DNA from: Nitrincola tibetensis
GTDB taxonomy: Bacteria > Pseudomonadota > Gammaproteobacteria > Pseudomonadales > Balneatricaceae
Length of the DNA stretch: 64,000 nucleotides
Direction: 5' to 3'
NCBI RefSeq assembly: GCF_003284585.1
Contig: NZ_QKRX01000005.1
Span: forward strand, 1-64,000
The translations under genes and the position numbers were made by a program. This document shows positions 28,401 to 35,606 of this stretch, piece after piece. The notes under the pieces were generated by a model that saw only the letters and a list, made by a program, of their open reading frames with translations, did no database searches and was not told where the DNA came from. The first letter of the stretch is position 1, and every line of letters starts with the position of its first letter.

Positions 28401-28810
28401 TTATCGGTAACTTCTGTTAACCACTGTGTGAGTAAAGGGCCGGATTCAGTGATTTCTAAATAGGGGATTAGCTCTTTTTTTAATCCATCGGGGTACTTGA
28501 ATGGAAAGTCTTGCGCATAGTCTTCAATAAAAAAATCAAATGGATTGATAACCGTCATAGGGGCTATCAGCTCAACATCAACATGCAGGTGTGTCACCTT
28601 CTCCGGGAACACCAATCGAGCCAGATGGTTTCCAAAGGGATCTTGCTGCCAATTTATGAAGTACTCACCACCGGACACTTTGAGTGAGTAGGCATCAATA
28701 GGTGTACGACTATGGGGTGCAGGTCTAAGGCGCACTAAGTGAGGAGAGAGGTTGACGGGTCTGTCGAAGTCGTAACGGGTAGAGTGCTTCAGTGCAACAC
28801 GTATGGTCAT
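25475..28810 (-). CDS. Transglutaminase plus DUF2126 putative amidoligase, large fusion
   Basis: About 1111 residues. The first 290 form a transglutaminase-like enzyme with triad C180 (KAQGSCRDSAWL), H229 (TDLHAWTEVF) and D245 (WVGLDPTSG). Residues about 300-1105 form DUF2126 (PF09899), a putative amidoligase related to glutamine-synthetase-fold ligases; RHTGTGGGNHVTLGG is a recognisable segment. The frame extends to 28873, but the ATG at 28810 starts the conserved MTIRVALKHSTRYDF and lies 36 bases from a predicted sigma-54 start point. As first gene of the left operon it probably defines the chemistry: amide-bond formation plus transglutaminase cleavage or transfer. The product is unknown. 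Confidence 0.9.
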   Translation of the reverse strand: MTIRVALKHSTRYDFDRPVNLSPHLVRLRPAPHSRTPIDAYSLKVSGGEYFINWQQDPFGNHLARLVFPEKVTHLHVDVELIAPMTVINPFDFFIEDYAQDFPFKYPDGLKKELIPYLEITESGPLLTQWLTEVTDKPTPMVDFLVAINQRLEQDIDYLIRMEPGVQTAEETLQKAQGSCRDSAWLMVQILRHLGLAARFVSGYLIQLTADVKALDGPSGTEVDFTDLHAWTEVFIPGAGWVGLDPTSGLFAGEGHIPLAATPEPSSAAPITGLSDKCEVEFDFEMSVTRVHEDPRVTKPYTEEQWSKIDALGDYVDERIEANDLRLTMGGEPTFVSIDDMDAPEWNTEAQGPNKRRLAESLLKRLRPHFAPGSLIHYQQGKWYPGEPLPRWALACYWRKDGLPVWKNDGLLADMYKDYSATPEVANRFATRLAKRIGVAEKWIIPCFEDAYYYLWLERQQPVDIDLRKEDLKDDENRARLARLLERGLDEITGFTLPLNRNPSSLKWQSGPWPVRRESLYLIPGDSPMGLRLPLSALPFAGRDDTQHPTSLFEHQAPLADMHGEVASRYSDVQAKQTPGPHAPTPLKQDIQEQTPDSADGPIIHTALCIEPREGKLFVFMPPLPRLEDYLELLAHIEKTATDMALPICIEGYPPPSDNRMEKFLITPDPGVIEVNIMPSKTWRELVSRTQCLYEEARLARLGTEKFMLDGRHTGTGGGNHVTLGGETPSDSPFLRRPDLLASMITFWQHHPSLSYLFAGMFLGPTSQAPRIDEARHEALYELEIAFQQMPVGEIPQPWMVDRLLRNLLTDITGNTHRAEFCIDKLYSPDSPTGRLGLVELRGFEMPPHAQMSLMQQLLIRALVARFSETPYRKPLVRWGTALHDRWLLPHYLWEDLKDVLDDLREHGFDFDPSWFESFLEFRFPQHGQVIYDQVQIELRQAIEPWHVLGEEVSGGGTARYVDSSVERLQVKLFGYNPARHILTCNGRRVPLQPTGVNSEAVAGVRYRAWQPPSALHPMIPVHAPLVFDLVDTWNQRSLGGCIYHVSHPAGRNYEDFPVNANAAESRRLSRFWAQGHTQGKMDLGVETIQPEYPHTLDLRRDHRSKGDSDL

Positions 28811-28856
28811 CGTCTTAATCCGGTCAATGATCGTTAAGTTAGTATAGTGAATGAAC

Positions 28857-28872
28857 AGCAATTGATATGCCA
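28857..28872 (-). promoter_or_regulatory. Predicted sigma-54 promoter, left operon
   Basis: On the minus strand the sequence reads TGGCAT, five bases, TTGCT, with the invariant GG and GC separated by the required 12 bases (GG at 28871-28870, GC at 28859-28858). One base differs from TGGCAC-N5-TTGCW. Transcription would start near 28846, 36 bases before the DUF2126 start codon. Confidence 0.68.
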
Positions 28873-28983
28873 CTTATACCGTCTATTTATGTAATTAATA
28901 GTGAATTCATAATAAAGGTAGAAAAAATGGGCTAACAAGAACTATAGTCTAAAAACAACGATTCATAACTAGAGGCAAATTGC

Positions 28984-29000
28984 TGCACTATTTTGGTGCT
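28984..29000 (+). promoter_or_regulatory. NtrC-binding site (shared enhancer)
   Basis: TGCACTATTTTGGTGCT matches the known enteric NtrC site TGCACY-N5-TGGTGCA at all but the last base of the palindrome, with the correct GCAC-N7-GTGC spacing. It lies about 120 bases upstream of the right predicted start (29112) and about 146 upstream of the left one (28846), both normal enhancer distances. Confidence 0.7.
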
Positions 29001-29016
29001 GATGTTGGTTTTGTTG

Positions 29017-29033
29017 ATGAGCATTATGGTGCA
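29017..29033 (+). promoter_or_regulatory. NtrC half-site
   Basis: The right half ATGGTGCA is perfect and the left half is poor. It lies 33 bp (about three helical turns) from the full site at 28984, the same phasing as the sites upstream of glnA. Cooperative binding next to the strong site is plausible. Confidence 0.45.
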
Positions 29034-29085
29034 TAAATGGGGACGATAACGAAAAAACGCACATCCTTATCAACAAAATAACGGT

Positions 29086-29101
29086 TGGTATGGCAATTGC
29101 T
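29086..29101 (+). promoter_or_regulatory. Predicted sigma-54 promoter, right operon
   Basis: TGGTAT, five bases, TTGCT, preceded by T, gives TTGG at -24 and TTGCT at -12 with GG to GC spacing of 12 (29087-29088 and 29099-29100). Two tolerated changes occur at CAC. The predicted start is near 29112, 31 bases before the ATP-grasp start codon. Confidence 0.65.
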
Positions 29102-29142
29102 AATATTCTTGTAACATCTACAAATAGAACGGAATGCATGCC

Positions 29143-30600
29143 ATGAGTAAAGTTAACTGGCAAAATTATGCGTGTAATGGCTTTTACGATGAGCTACTCG
29201 CAGGGCCCGGACAACCGCGAGATGTTTCTCGGATGTTGTGTGAGTATTTAGCGCAGTTGGATGCACGAGAACTCGCTGATCATAAAACAGCGGTTGACGT
29301 TGCAATTCAAATGATGGGGATCACCTTTACGGTGTACACCGAAGGCAGCATGATCGATCGTGCTTGGCCTTTTGATATCGTTCCAAGAATTATTCCTTTA
29401 GACGAGTGGCAAAGAACCTCTGCAGGGTTAAAGCAGCGTGTTCAAGCACTCAATATGTTCATCGATGATCTGTATCATGATCAAAAAATTGTTAAGGATG
29501 GTGTTTTTCCAGCGGAAGTTTTAGCACAGTCTGTGAACTTCAGGCCTCAATGTGTTGGCATTACACCACCGCACCGTGTTTGGGCACACATTTGTGGCTC
29601 TGACTTAGTCAGAGATAAGGATGGTACGCTCTACGTATTAGAAGACAATTTGCGCGTGCCGTCGGGCGTCTCTTACATGTTGGAAAATCGCAATGTCACG
29701 AAGCGCGTACTGCCCGAGCTATTTGCAACAGGGCGGATACAACCGGTTGATGATTACACCGATCAGCTATATGACATGCTAGCATCTATGTCACCAAGAC
29801 CTGGAGACGACCCACAAATCGTTGTTCTAACCCCCGGAATTTATAACTCCGCTTATTTTGAGCACTCCTACTTAGCTCAGCAAATGGGCGTTGAGCTGGT
29901 GGAAGGCAGTGATTTAGTGGTTGGCGAAGATGACTGTGTCTATATGCGTACAGTCGATGGTTTGCAACGAGTGGATGTCATTTACCGTCGTATTGATGAT
30001 ATGTTCTTAGATCCCGAGGCCTTTAACCCTGATTCAATGTTAGGTGTTCCGGGTCTGATGCGCGCTTGGCGCAGTGGTAAGGTTGCGTTAGCCAATGCGC
30101 CGGGAGCGGGGGTTGCCGATGATAAAGTCGTGTATGCCTTTGTTCCTGAAATTATACGCTATTATCTTGATCAAGAGCCTTTATTGCCGAATGTGCCAAG
30201 CTATTTGTGTATGTTCGAGGATGATCGCAAGTATGTGCTGGATAATCTCGATAAGTTAGTTGTAAAACCTGCGAATGAGTCGGGTGGCTATGGTATGTTG
30301 ATTGGTCCTCACTCCACTAAAAAAGAGCGAAAGATTTTCGCTGATTTGATTAACGCCAATCCCCGTAATTATATGGCGCAACCTACGTTATCCTTATCAA
30401 CCGCTCCGACTTTGTGTGATGAAGGAATGGAGCCGCGTCATGTCGACTTGCGCCCCTTTATTCTGTCGGGTGGTCAGTCCACTTATGTGACGATGGGAGG
30501 GCTCACTCGTGTGGCGATGACCAAAGGGTCCTTAGTGGTCAATTCCTCACAGGGTGGGGGTAGCAAAGATACTTGGATTGTCGATACTAAGAGGGGTTGA
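29143..30600 (+). CDS. Circularly permuted type 2 ATP-grasp protein
   Basis: 485 residues, a standalone COG2308-type ATP-grasp. An intact Gly-rich loop KPANESGGYGMLIG (about 374-387) and the ILSGGQSTYVTMGGLTRVA C-terminal motif suggest a functional ATP site, unlike the fused paralogue. The segment NAPGAGVADDKVVYAFVPE is typical. In-frame ATGs occur at 29134 and 29143; I use 29143 because GGA is 9 bases upstream. It is followed 3 bases later by its alpha-E partner. Members were proposed to form amide or peptide bonds on an unknown carrier; the substrate is unknown. Confidence 0.9.
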   Translation: MSKVNWQNYACNGFYDELLAGPGQPRDVSRMLCEYLAQLDARELADHKTAVDVAIQMMGITFTVYTEGSMIDRAWPFDIVPRIIPLDEWQRTSAGLKQRVQALNMFIDDLYHDQKIVKDGVFPAEVLAQSVNFRPQCVGITPPHRVWAHICGSDLVRDKDGTLYVLEDNLRVPSGVSYMLENRNVTKRVLPELFATGRIQPVDDYTDQLYDMLASMSPRPGDDPQIVVLTPGIYNSAYFEHSYLAQQMGVELVEGSDLVVGEDDCVYMRTVDGLQRVDVIYRRIDDMFLDPEAFNPDSMLGVPGLMRAWRSGKVALANAPGAGVADDKVVYAFVPEIIRYYLDQEPLLPNVPSYLCMFEDDRKYVLDNLDKLVVKPANESGGYGMLIGPHSTKKERKIFADLINANPRNYMAQPTLSLSTAPTLCDEGMEPRHVDLRPFILSGGQSTYVTMGGLTRVAMTKGSLVVNSSQGGGSKDTWIVDTKRG

Positions 30601-30603
30601 GTT

Positions 30604-31587
30604 ATGTTATCAAGAGTTGCCGAAAGTGTGTATTGGATGGCTCGCTACCTCGAACGTGCGGAAGATACAGCACGGCTGATAAGTGTTAACAGCCATTTAT
30701 TGTTGGATTTCCCCAAAGCTACCCGGTTGGGTTGGTCTTCTTTAGTGACTATTACAAGCAGTGATGAGGTATTTGACAAGTACTATACAGAAAGAGATGA
30801 GGAGAGTGTGCTCAGTTTCTTCTGTGGAGATCGTCGTTACAGTGGTTCGATTGTTTCGTCGCTTGCTGCCGCAAGAGAAAACTTGAGAACAACGCGTGAT
30901 GTGATGCCTCAGCGTATTTGGGAGGAGGTTAACCAGCTGTTTTTGGCAATCAGCCATCAAGTTGAGGCTGGAATAACACCTAGAAATCGCGATGCGTTTT
31001 TGAATCGAGTCATTCGCAGTTGTGAGACGGTAAACGGGATGATTGAGGGAACGTTGAGCTATACGCAGGTTAGAACGTTTCTACAGTTAGGACGCTCCAT
31101 CGAACGTGCTGACATGACAACGCGCATCATTGATGTCCGTTCAGAGAATCTATTGCCGCGTACTCCCGAAGAAATGACGCCTTTTGAAACCTTGCAATGG
31201 GTTAGCGTTTTAAAGTCTTTAACTGGGTTTCAGATGTACCGTCAGCATGTTCGTTTGCGCGTGCGAGGTCCTGATGTGCTTCGTTTCCTGTTGCAGGATG
31301 TGCGTTTCCCGCGCGCCGTTGCATGTACCTTAACCCAAGTCTGTGCCGAACTCAGCCAGCTTCCTGGCCATGTACGTGCATTGGCAGCGGCACAAAACTG
31401 TTTAGCACATATCACCAGTGCGGATATTCCGCTCTTGTCTTCAGAGCCGGATCAACTGCATCAATACATAGATCAATTGCAAATTGATTTTTTGGATCTA
31501 CATGATGCCGTCGTCGACACTTGGTTTACCCTGTTGCATGAAAAGGAAATCGTTGCCCAGTTAGCGCAAACCCAAACGCAAAACTGA
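30604..31587 (+). CDS. Alpha-E domain protein
   Basis: 327 residues, almost all helical, matching alpha-E (COG2307). It begins MLSRVAESVYWMARYLERAEDTARL, the family start, and contains LQLGRSIERADMTTRIIDVR (about 160-179) with conserved Glu and Arg pairs. It corresponds to the C-terminal half of the fused minus-strand protein. Alpha-E proteins always travel with ATP-grasp partners. Their role, perhaps scaffold or catalytic partner, is not established. Confidence 0.92.
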   Translation: MLSRVAESVYWMARYLERAEDTARLISVNSHLLLDFPKATRLGWSSLVTITSSDEVFDKYYTERDEESVLSFFCGDRRYSGSIVSSLAAARENLRTTRDVMPQRIWEEVNQLFLAISHQVEAGITPRNRDAFLNRVIRSCETVNGMIEGTLSYTQVRTFLQLGRSIERADMTTRIIDVRSENLLPRTPEEMTPFETLQWVSVLKSLTGFQMYRQHVRLRVRGPDVLRFLLQDVRFPRAVACTLTQVCAELSQLPGHVRALAAAQNCLAHITSADIPLLSSEPDQLHQYIDQLQIDFLDLHDAVVDTWFTLLHEKEIVAQLAQTQTQN

Positions 31588-31602
31588 AGAATCCCATCAC
31601 CT

Positions 31603-31633
31603 AGATCTGGCACTGATTTTCAGTGTCAGATCT
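31603..31633. other. Hairpin after the alpha-E gene
   Basis: AGATCTG-GCACTGA pairs with TCAGTGT-CAGATCT around a 3-nt loop: 14 pairs including one G-U. It lies 15 bases after the alpha-E stop. No T run follows, so it may be a processing or stability hairpin rather than a terminator. A TGGCAC in the left arm resembles half of a sigma-54 promoter but lacks a -12 element. Confidence 0.6.
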
Positions 31634-31710
31634 AACAATATATCGACAAAAAAACAAACCCCCTTCAAAATACACCTTTATTATTTCAGGACAATGACAG
31701 AGGGTAGGGA

Positions 31711-32364
31711 ATGTCGCACGCTTTAAACAGCATCAAGTATTCTATTCTGAGTTTTTTGGGTTTAGTCGTAGGGCTGTTATGGTCACCCTTAGCGGTGTAC
31801 TTAGATATCGTGGTGATTGGCCATGGTATGCCCGAACAAGGCGTGACTGAAATCAGTCAATCCATTTTCATTGGTTTATCCGCAATTCTTTTTTTTAAAC
31901 TGATGTGGACTGAACGGGAGCAACGCGGTTTTTTAGTGCTAGTGGCCAGTTTTTTCCTGTGTATGTTTGTTCGTGAACAAGATGCGCTACTGGATATGAT
32001 AAAACCAGGCTTATGGCAATATTTAGTCGCAGGGATCGCAGGGCTTTCGGTTTTGATGGCATTGTTTTGGCGTAAGAATTTATTGGTATCGATGGCAGAG
32101 GCGGCAAAGTCTTACCCGTTTGCATATATATTGGCGGGGATTGCATTGCTGTTATTTTTTAGCCGTGTATTTGGTACTGGCGCGCTATGGGAGGCCATTT
32201 TTACGCATGATTTGGATCGTTCGGCACCTAGGCTTCTTAAGAATACGATCCAGGAAGGGATTGAGTTAGCGGCTTATGCACTCATTTTATATGGGAGCTT
32301 GCTGTATACGTGGGAGCAAAAGCGCAGAGGCATGCCATTGCCTGATCGAAATGAAGTGACTTAA
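31711..32364 (+). CDS. Polytopic membrane protein, function unknown
   Basis: 217 residues with about six predicted membrane helices (near 10-32, 48-62, 72-88, 103-118, 130-150 and 185-203). Polar motifs inside or next to helices stand out: MFVREQDALLD (about 87-97) and LLKNTIQEGIELAAYALILYG (about 175-195). They suggest a buried charged site, but I do not recognise the family. It is in the same direction as the alpha-E gene, 123 bases downstream past a hairpin, and is followed by a strong bidirectional terminator. Start choice: ATG with AGGGTAGGGA just upstream. Confidence 0.75.
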   Translation: MSHALNSIKYSILSFLGLVVGLLWSPLAVYLDIVVIGHGMPEQGVTEISQSIFIGLSAILFFKLMWTEREQRGFLVLVASFFLCMFVREQDALLDMIKPGLWQYLVAGIAGLSVLMALFWRKNLLVSMAEAAKSYPFAYILAGIALLLFFSRVFGTGALWEAIFTHDLDRSAPRLLKNTIQEGIELAAYALILYGSLLYTWEQKRRGMPLPDRNEVT

Positions 32365-32435
32365 ACACAGATATTAATTTCAGGATCATGGATGAACAGT
32401 AGGCTAAGATTGAAAAGACTGTGGATGTTTCAATA

Positions 32436-32475
32436 AAAAGCCGTGTCCATCGCTTAAGATGAAGACACGGCTTTT
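32436..32475. terminator. Bidirectional intrinsic terminator
   Basis: A 12-bp stem (AAAAGCCGTGTC with GACACGGCTTTT) and a 16-nt loop, with A and T tails on both sides. It lies between the convergent membrane-protein and SNF-transporter genes and serves both. Confidence 0.9.
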
Positions 32476-32491
32476 ACGCATAAATCAAACG

Positions 32492-33934
32492 TTAATTGGC
32501 TTTGTTATTGGCCATAAAGGTGCGACCAGCTGTAAATGCACCAATGATCAAAACTGAACCAATTGTAGGGATCAGGTAACCTTCAACTTGTGGAATTGTC
32601 CGTAAAAACACGAACGCAACCGCTGTTGGTGCAATAAATCTGACCAGAAACTGCCAAATTTTGAACCACTGATCATTGGTGGCCATTTCCCGAATGACTT
32701 CATCACGACTCAATGCCCATCCTGCAAACAAGGCAATGAGTAAACCGCCCAACGGCATTAGAATGTTTGTTACAAACTCTAACACATCAAAAGGTGAGCG
32801 ATTAAACAGTGTGTGGGTAATGGTGCCTTCTGACCAGATATTGAAGCTAAATACGGTGACTAAGCCAAGCAACCAACAGCCGAAAATCATAATGCCAACG
32901 GCTGTAGGACGGCTTAAACCGTATTTCTCAACCAGAAATGCAGCCACTGGCTCAACAAGAGAAATGGCGGAGGTCAGCGCTGCACCGATCACTAAAATAA
33001 AGAAAATACCACCCAGTAAAATACCGCCGGGTAGGTCAGCAAAGGCGATAGGAAGTGTTACGAACATCAATCCCGGTCCTTGCCCCGCTTCCATGCCGCT
33101 GCCAAAGACCAAGGCGAAAATTGCAATACCTGCCAGTAAGGCAATGACGGTATCGACTAGAGCAATCCAAATAGCGGTCCGTGTGAGGGATGCTTCGCTG
33201 GACATGTAGGCACCATAAGCCATGATGGCACCCATGCCTAAGCTTAAGGTGAAGAAGGACTGCCCCATTGCTTGCAGCCAGCCTTCAAGGCTTAGATCTG
33301 ATAGATTGAACGTGAACAGAAACTTCATGGCGGCCACTGCATCGCCTGCGATAATGCCATAGGCAAGAACAATCAACAGGATAAAGAACAGAGCGGGCAT
33401 CATAAAGCGTAATCCGCTTTCAATCCCTTTATGGATGCCCATACCCACAATCGCACCTGACGCGATAATGAATAGGGTGTGGTATGTCAGTAGAAGCCCA
33501 GGTGATGCGAGAAGGTCACCAAATGCAGCGCCTATTGTTTCGGCACTGGCTCCGCTCAAGGATCCTGAAAACATAAGTCCAGTGTAGTGAATAGCCCAAC
33601 CGGCAATGACCGAATAGAAGCTTAGGATAATGAAGGCCGCTACAGCACCCATCCAGCCAATAATCTGCCAGTTGGAGCTGGTGCCATGAGATTTGGTGAG
33701 GTACTTCATACCCATAATAGGGCTTTTCCGGCTTGCACGGCCGAGTAAGCTCTCAGCAATCAGGATGGGGATACCCACTACCGCAATGGTGAGTGCATAA
33801 ATGAGTATGAAGGCTCCGCCACCATTCTCGCCTGTTAAGTATGGGAAACGCCAGAGATTCCCGAGGCCGACAGCCGAGCCAACGGCGGCAAGCAGAAAGG
33901 TCCCCTTATGGGTCCAAATTTTAGGTGAGCTCAT
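32492..33934 (-). CDS. Sodium-dependent transporter (SNF/NSS family)
   Basis: 480 residues with about 12 membrane helices. The family opening is present: AAVGSAVGLGNLWRFPYLTGENGGGAF (about 16-42; the unwound first helix that forms the sodium and substrate site). Bacterial NSS proteins import amino acids or similar amines with Na+. The exact substrate cannot be assigned. The gene has its own transcription unit, bounded by a bidirectional terminator downstream and a hairpin upstream. Confidence 0.92.
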   Translation of the reverse strand: MSSPKIWTHKGTFLLAAVGSAVGLGNLWRFPYLTGENGGGAFILIYALTIAVVGIPILIAESLLGRASRKSPIMGMKYLTKSHGTSSNWQIIGWMGAVAAFIILSFYSVIAGWAIHYTGLMFSGSLSGASAETIGAAFGDLLASPGLLLTYHTLFIIASGAIVGMGIHKGIESGLRFMMPALFFILLIVLAYGIIAGDAVAAMKFLFTFNLSDLSLEGWLQAMGQSFFTLSLGMGAIMAYGAYMSSEASLTRTAIWIALVDTVIALLAGIAIFALVFGSGMEAGQGPGLMFVTLPIAFADLPGGILLGGIFFILVIGAALTSAISLVEPVAAFLVEKYGLSRPTAVGIMIFGCWLLGLVTVFSFNIWSEGTITHTLFNRSPFDVLEFVTNILMPLGGLLIALFAGWALSRDEVIREMATNDQWFKIWQFLVRFIAPTAVAFVFLRTIPQVEGYLIPTIGSVLIIGAFTAGRTFMANNKAN

Positions 33935-33979
33935 AATTTTGGCTGATCCGTTATAGTTAGAGTTATATATACTGAGTAT

Positions 33980-34020
33980 AAACCGCCGATTTTACCTTAT
34001 ATCAATAGGCGGTTTTTTTT
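33980..34020. terminator. Probable terminator between dtd and the SNF transporter
   Basis: AAACCGCC pairs with GGCGGTTT over a 20-nt loop, with a long T run on the plus strand and a shorter one on the minus strand. dtd runs into it from the right on the minus strand. The better T tract faces the plus strand, where no gene needs it, so direction is uncertain. Confidence 0.55.
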
Positions 34021-34087
34021 GAAATTTCCAACTATAAGATAGAAAGGTTTGCCTAAGGCTTAAAAAATAAGAAAATCTCCTAATTCT

Positions 34088-34525
34088 TTAGGTTTCGAGC
34101 AAAAAAGTGACAGGGCCGTCGTTGACTAACGAAACTTGCATATCCGCCCCGAATTGCCCAGTCCCTATGTGTTGATAGGTGGCTTGGGCGCGCTGAACAA
34201 AGTAGGAGTAAAGGGTTTTTCCTTGTTCGGGTGTCGCCCCCATTGAAAAGCCGGGGCGCAAGCCTTTCTTCGTGTCAGCGACGAGCGTGAACTGCGAGAC
34301 AATCAATAAACCACCGTTCACTTGCTGTAAGTTAAGGTTCATACGGCCAGCATCATCAGAAAACACCCGATAGTTAAGCACCTTATGGAGCATCTTATCG
34401 GCGGCTTCTTCTGTGTCCTGCCTCTCAACACCCAGCAGCAGAAGTAGGCCCTGGTTAATGTGTCCGATGCATTCATTATCAACATGAACCGACGCATGCT
34501 GTACACGTTGAATGAGACCTTTCAT
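34088..34525 (-). CDS. dtd: D-aminoacyl-tRNA deacylase
   Basis: 145 residues, the normal length for Dtd. The two active-site motifs are present: [22 protein letters not shown] (about 75-96) and the C-terminal [11 protein letters not shown] (about 134-144). It hydrolyses D-amino acids, and Gly mischarged on tRNA-Ala, to protect translation. It follows pip by 18 bases on the same strand and is probably co-transcribed with it. Confidence 0.97.
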   Translation of the reverse strand: MKGLIQRVQHASVHVDNECIGHINQGLLLLLGVERQDTEEAADKMLHKVLNYRVFSDDAGRMNLNLQQVNGGLLIVSQFTLVADTKKGLRPGFSMGATPEQGKTLYSYFVQRAQATYQHIGTGQFGADMQVSLVNDGPVTFLLET

Positions 34526-34543
34526 TATGTCGTCGTCCCAAAT

Positions 34544-35494
34544 TTAGGCTTTGAGTTGAGCAAACTGATCGGTTGCTTTGATCAAGTTATCCGTTATCCC
34601 TGGCTCAAATGCCGAATGACCTGCATCACGAATAATATTCAGTTGCGCGTTGGGTAGCGCTTTGTGCAGAGCAAAGGCTTGCTCAATCGGGCAGACAACG
34701 TCATAACGACCGTGGATAAGAATTGTGGGAATATCGTTTAGAACGTCGGCATTTTTGATGAGTTGATTATCCGTCATAAAACTATTGTTAATAAAATAGT
34801 GTGCTTCAATTCTTGCCATTGCTAATGCAATGTGTGGATCACCAAAGTGCTCCGCAATATCGGTGTTTGGATGAAGGGTTGAGCAGCGGCCTTCCCAAAT
34901 AGACCACGCCTTTGCAGCAGCCATGCGTGCTAGCTCATTGTCAGAAGTTAAACGCCGATAATAGGCGGCTAGCATATTGTCGCGTTCAGCTTCGGGTATC
35001 ACGCTCACATAGTCTTGCCAATAATCCGGAAAAATTGCGCTGGCTCCTTGTTGATAAAACCAGCGGATATCCTGAGGGCGGCATAGAAAAATACCTCGCA
35101 AAATCATACCCAATACACGTTCGGGATGGGATTGGGCATACGCCAACGCCAAGGTTGATCCCCATGAACCTCCAAACAGTAGCCATTGCTCAATGTTGAG
35201 ATGCTGGCGTATGGTTTCCATGTCGCTGATTAAGTGAGGTGTGGTGTTGTTATCTAAGCAAGCATGTGGCGTCGATTGTCCGCAGCCTCGTTGATCAAAC
35301 AGAACGATTCGATACGCTTCTGGATTAAAAAAGCATCGATGTGCGGGTGATATCGAGCCTCCCGGGCCTCCATGTATGAAAACAACAGGGATGCCTTGAG
35401 GGTTGCCACACTCTTCTACGTATAGAGTATGCTGTTCGTCGACAGCAAGGCGATATTGAGCATAAGGACTGATTTCAGGATATAAAACCCGCAT
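34544..35494 (-). CDS. pip: Prolyl iminopeptidase
   Basis: 316 residues of alpha/beta-hydrolase, family S33. The oxyanion motif HGGPGG (41-46), nucleophile S110 in GGSWGS, an Asp in HGRYDVVCP and a His in AGHSAFEPG complete the triad. It removes N-terminal proline from peptides in the cytoplasm. A GTG at 35506 is in frame, but the ATG at 35494 has GGTGGAG upstream and gives the standard length. Confidence 0.95.
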   Translation of the reverse strand: MRVLYPEISPYAQYRLAVDEQHTLYVEECGNPQGIPVVFIHGGPGGSISPAHRCFFNPEAYRIVLFDQRGCGQSTPHACLDNNTTPHLISDMETIRQHLNIEQWLLFGGSWGSTLALAYAQSHPERVLGMILRGIFLCRPQDIRWFYQQGASAIFPDYWQDYVSVIPEAERDNMLAAYYRRLTSDNELARMAAAKAWSIWEGRCSTLHPNTDIAEHFGDPHIALAMARIEAHYFINNSFMTDNQLIKNADVLNDIPTILIHGRYDVVCPIEQAFALHKALPNAQLNIIRDAGHSAFEPGITDNLIKATDQFAQLKA

Positions 35495-35544
35495 GGTTGG
35501 CTCCACCGAAGAAACTGATCATAGATACATCCCATGATAACGCA

Positions 35545-35568
35545 AAAAGGCAGCCTAGGCTGCCTTTT
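35545..35568 (-). terminator. Intrinsic terminator after typA
   Basis: AAAAGGCAGCC and GGCTGCCTTTT form an 11-bp stem with a 2-base centre, and the minus-strand T run continues past it. It lies 40 bases after the typA stop, before pip. Confidence 0.85.
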
Positions 35569-35606
35569 GAACGTTTATCCAGCGCGCGAGGCGCAGGCTA
35601 AACCAA

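Larger units (their letters stand above)
28811..29142. promoter_or_regulatory. Divergent control region of the ATP-grasp/alpha-E/transglutaminase operons
   Basis: A 332-bp AT-rich spacer between the two divergent operons. It holds one NtrC-type 17-bp site, one NtrC half-site 33 bp away, and one -24/-12 sigma-54 promoter per direction, each listed separately. A 64-codon minus-strand frame (28969-29163) crosses it and overlaps the ATP-grasp start; I treat it as spurious. No terminator or RNA gene is seen. Confidence 0.7.

Noticed and set aside
28969-29163. A 64-codon minus-strand frame with a hydrophobic core and His/Gln-rich tail
   Set aside because: It crosses the divergent control region and overlaps the ATP-grasp start; it has no ribosome-binding site, and its composition follows the AT-rich regulatory DNA.
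31608-31623. TGGCAC at the start of a possible sigma-54 promoter before the membrane-protein gene
   Set aside because: The -12 element reads TTCAG instead of TTGCW, and the bases are explained by the hairpin arms.
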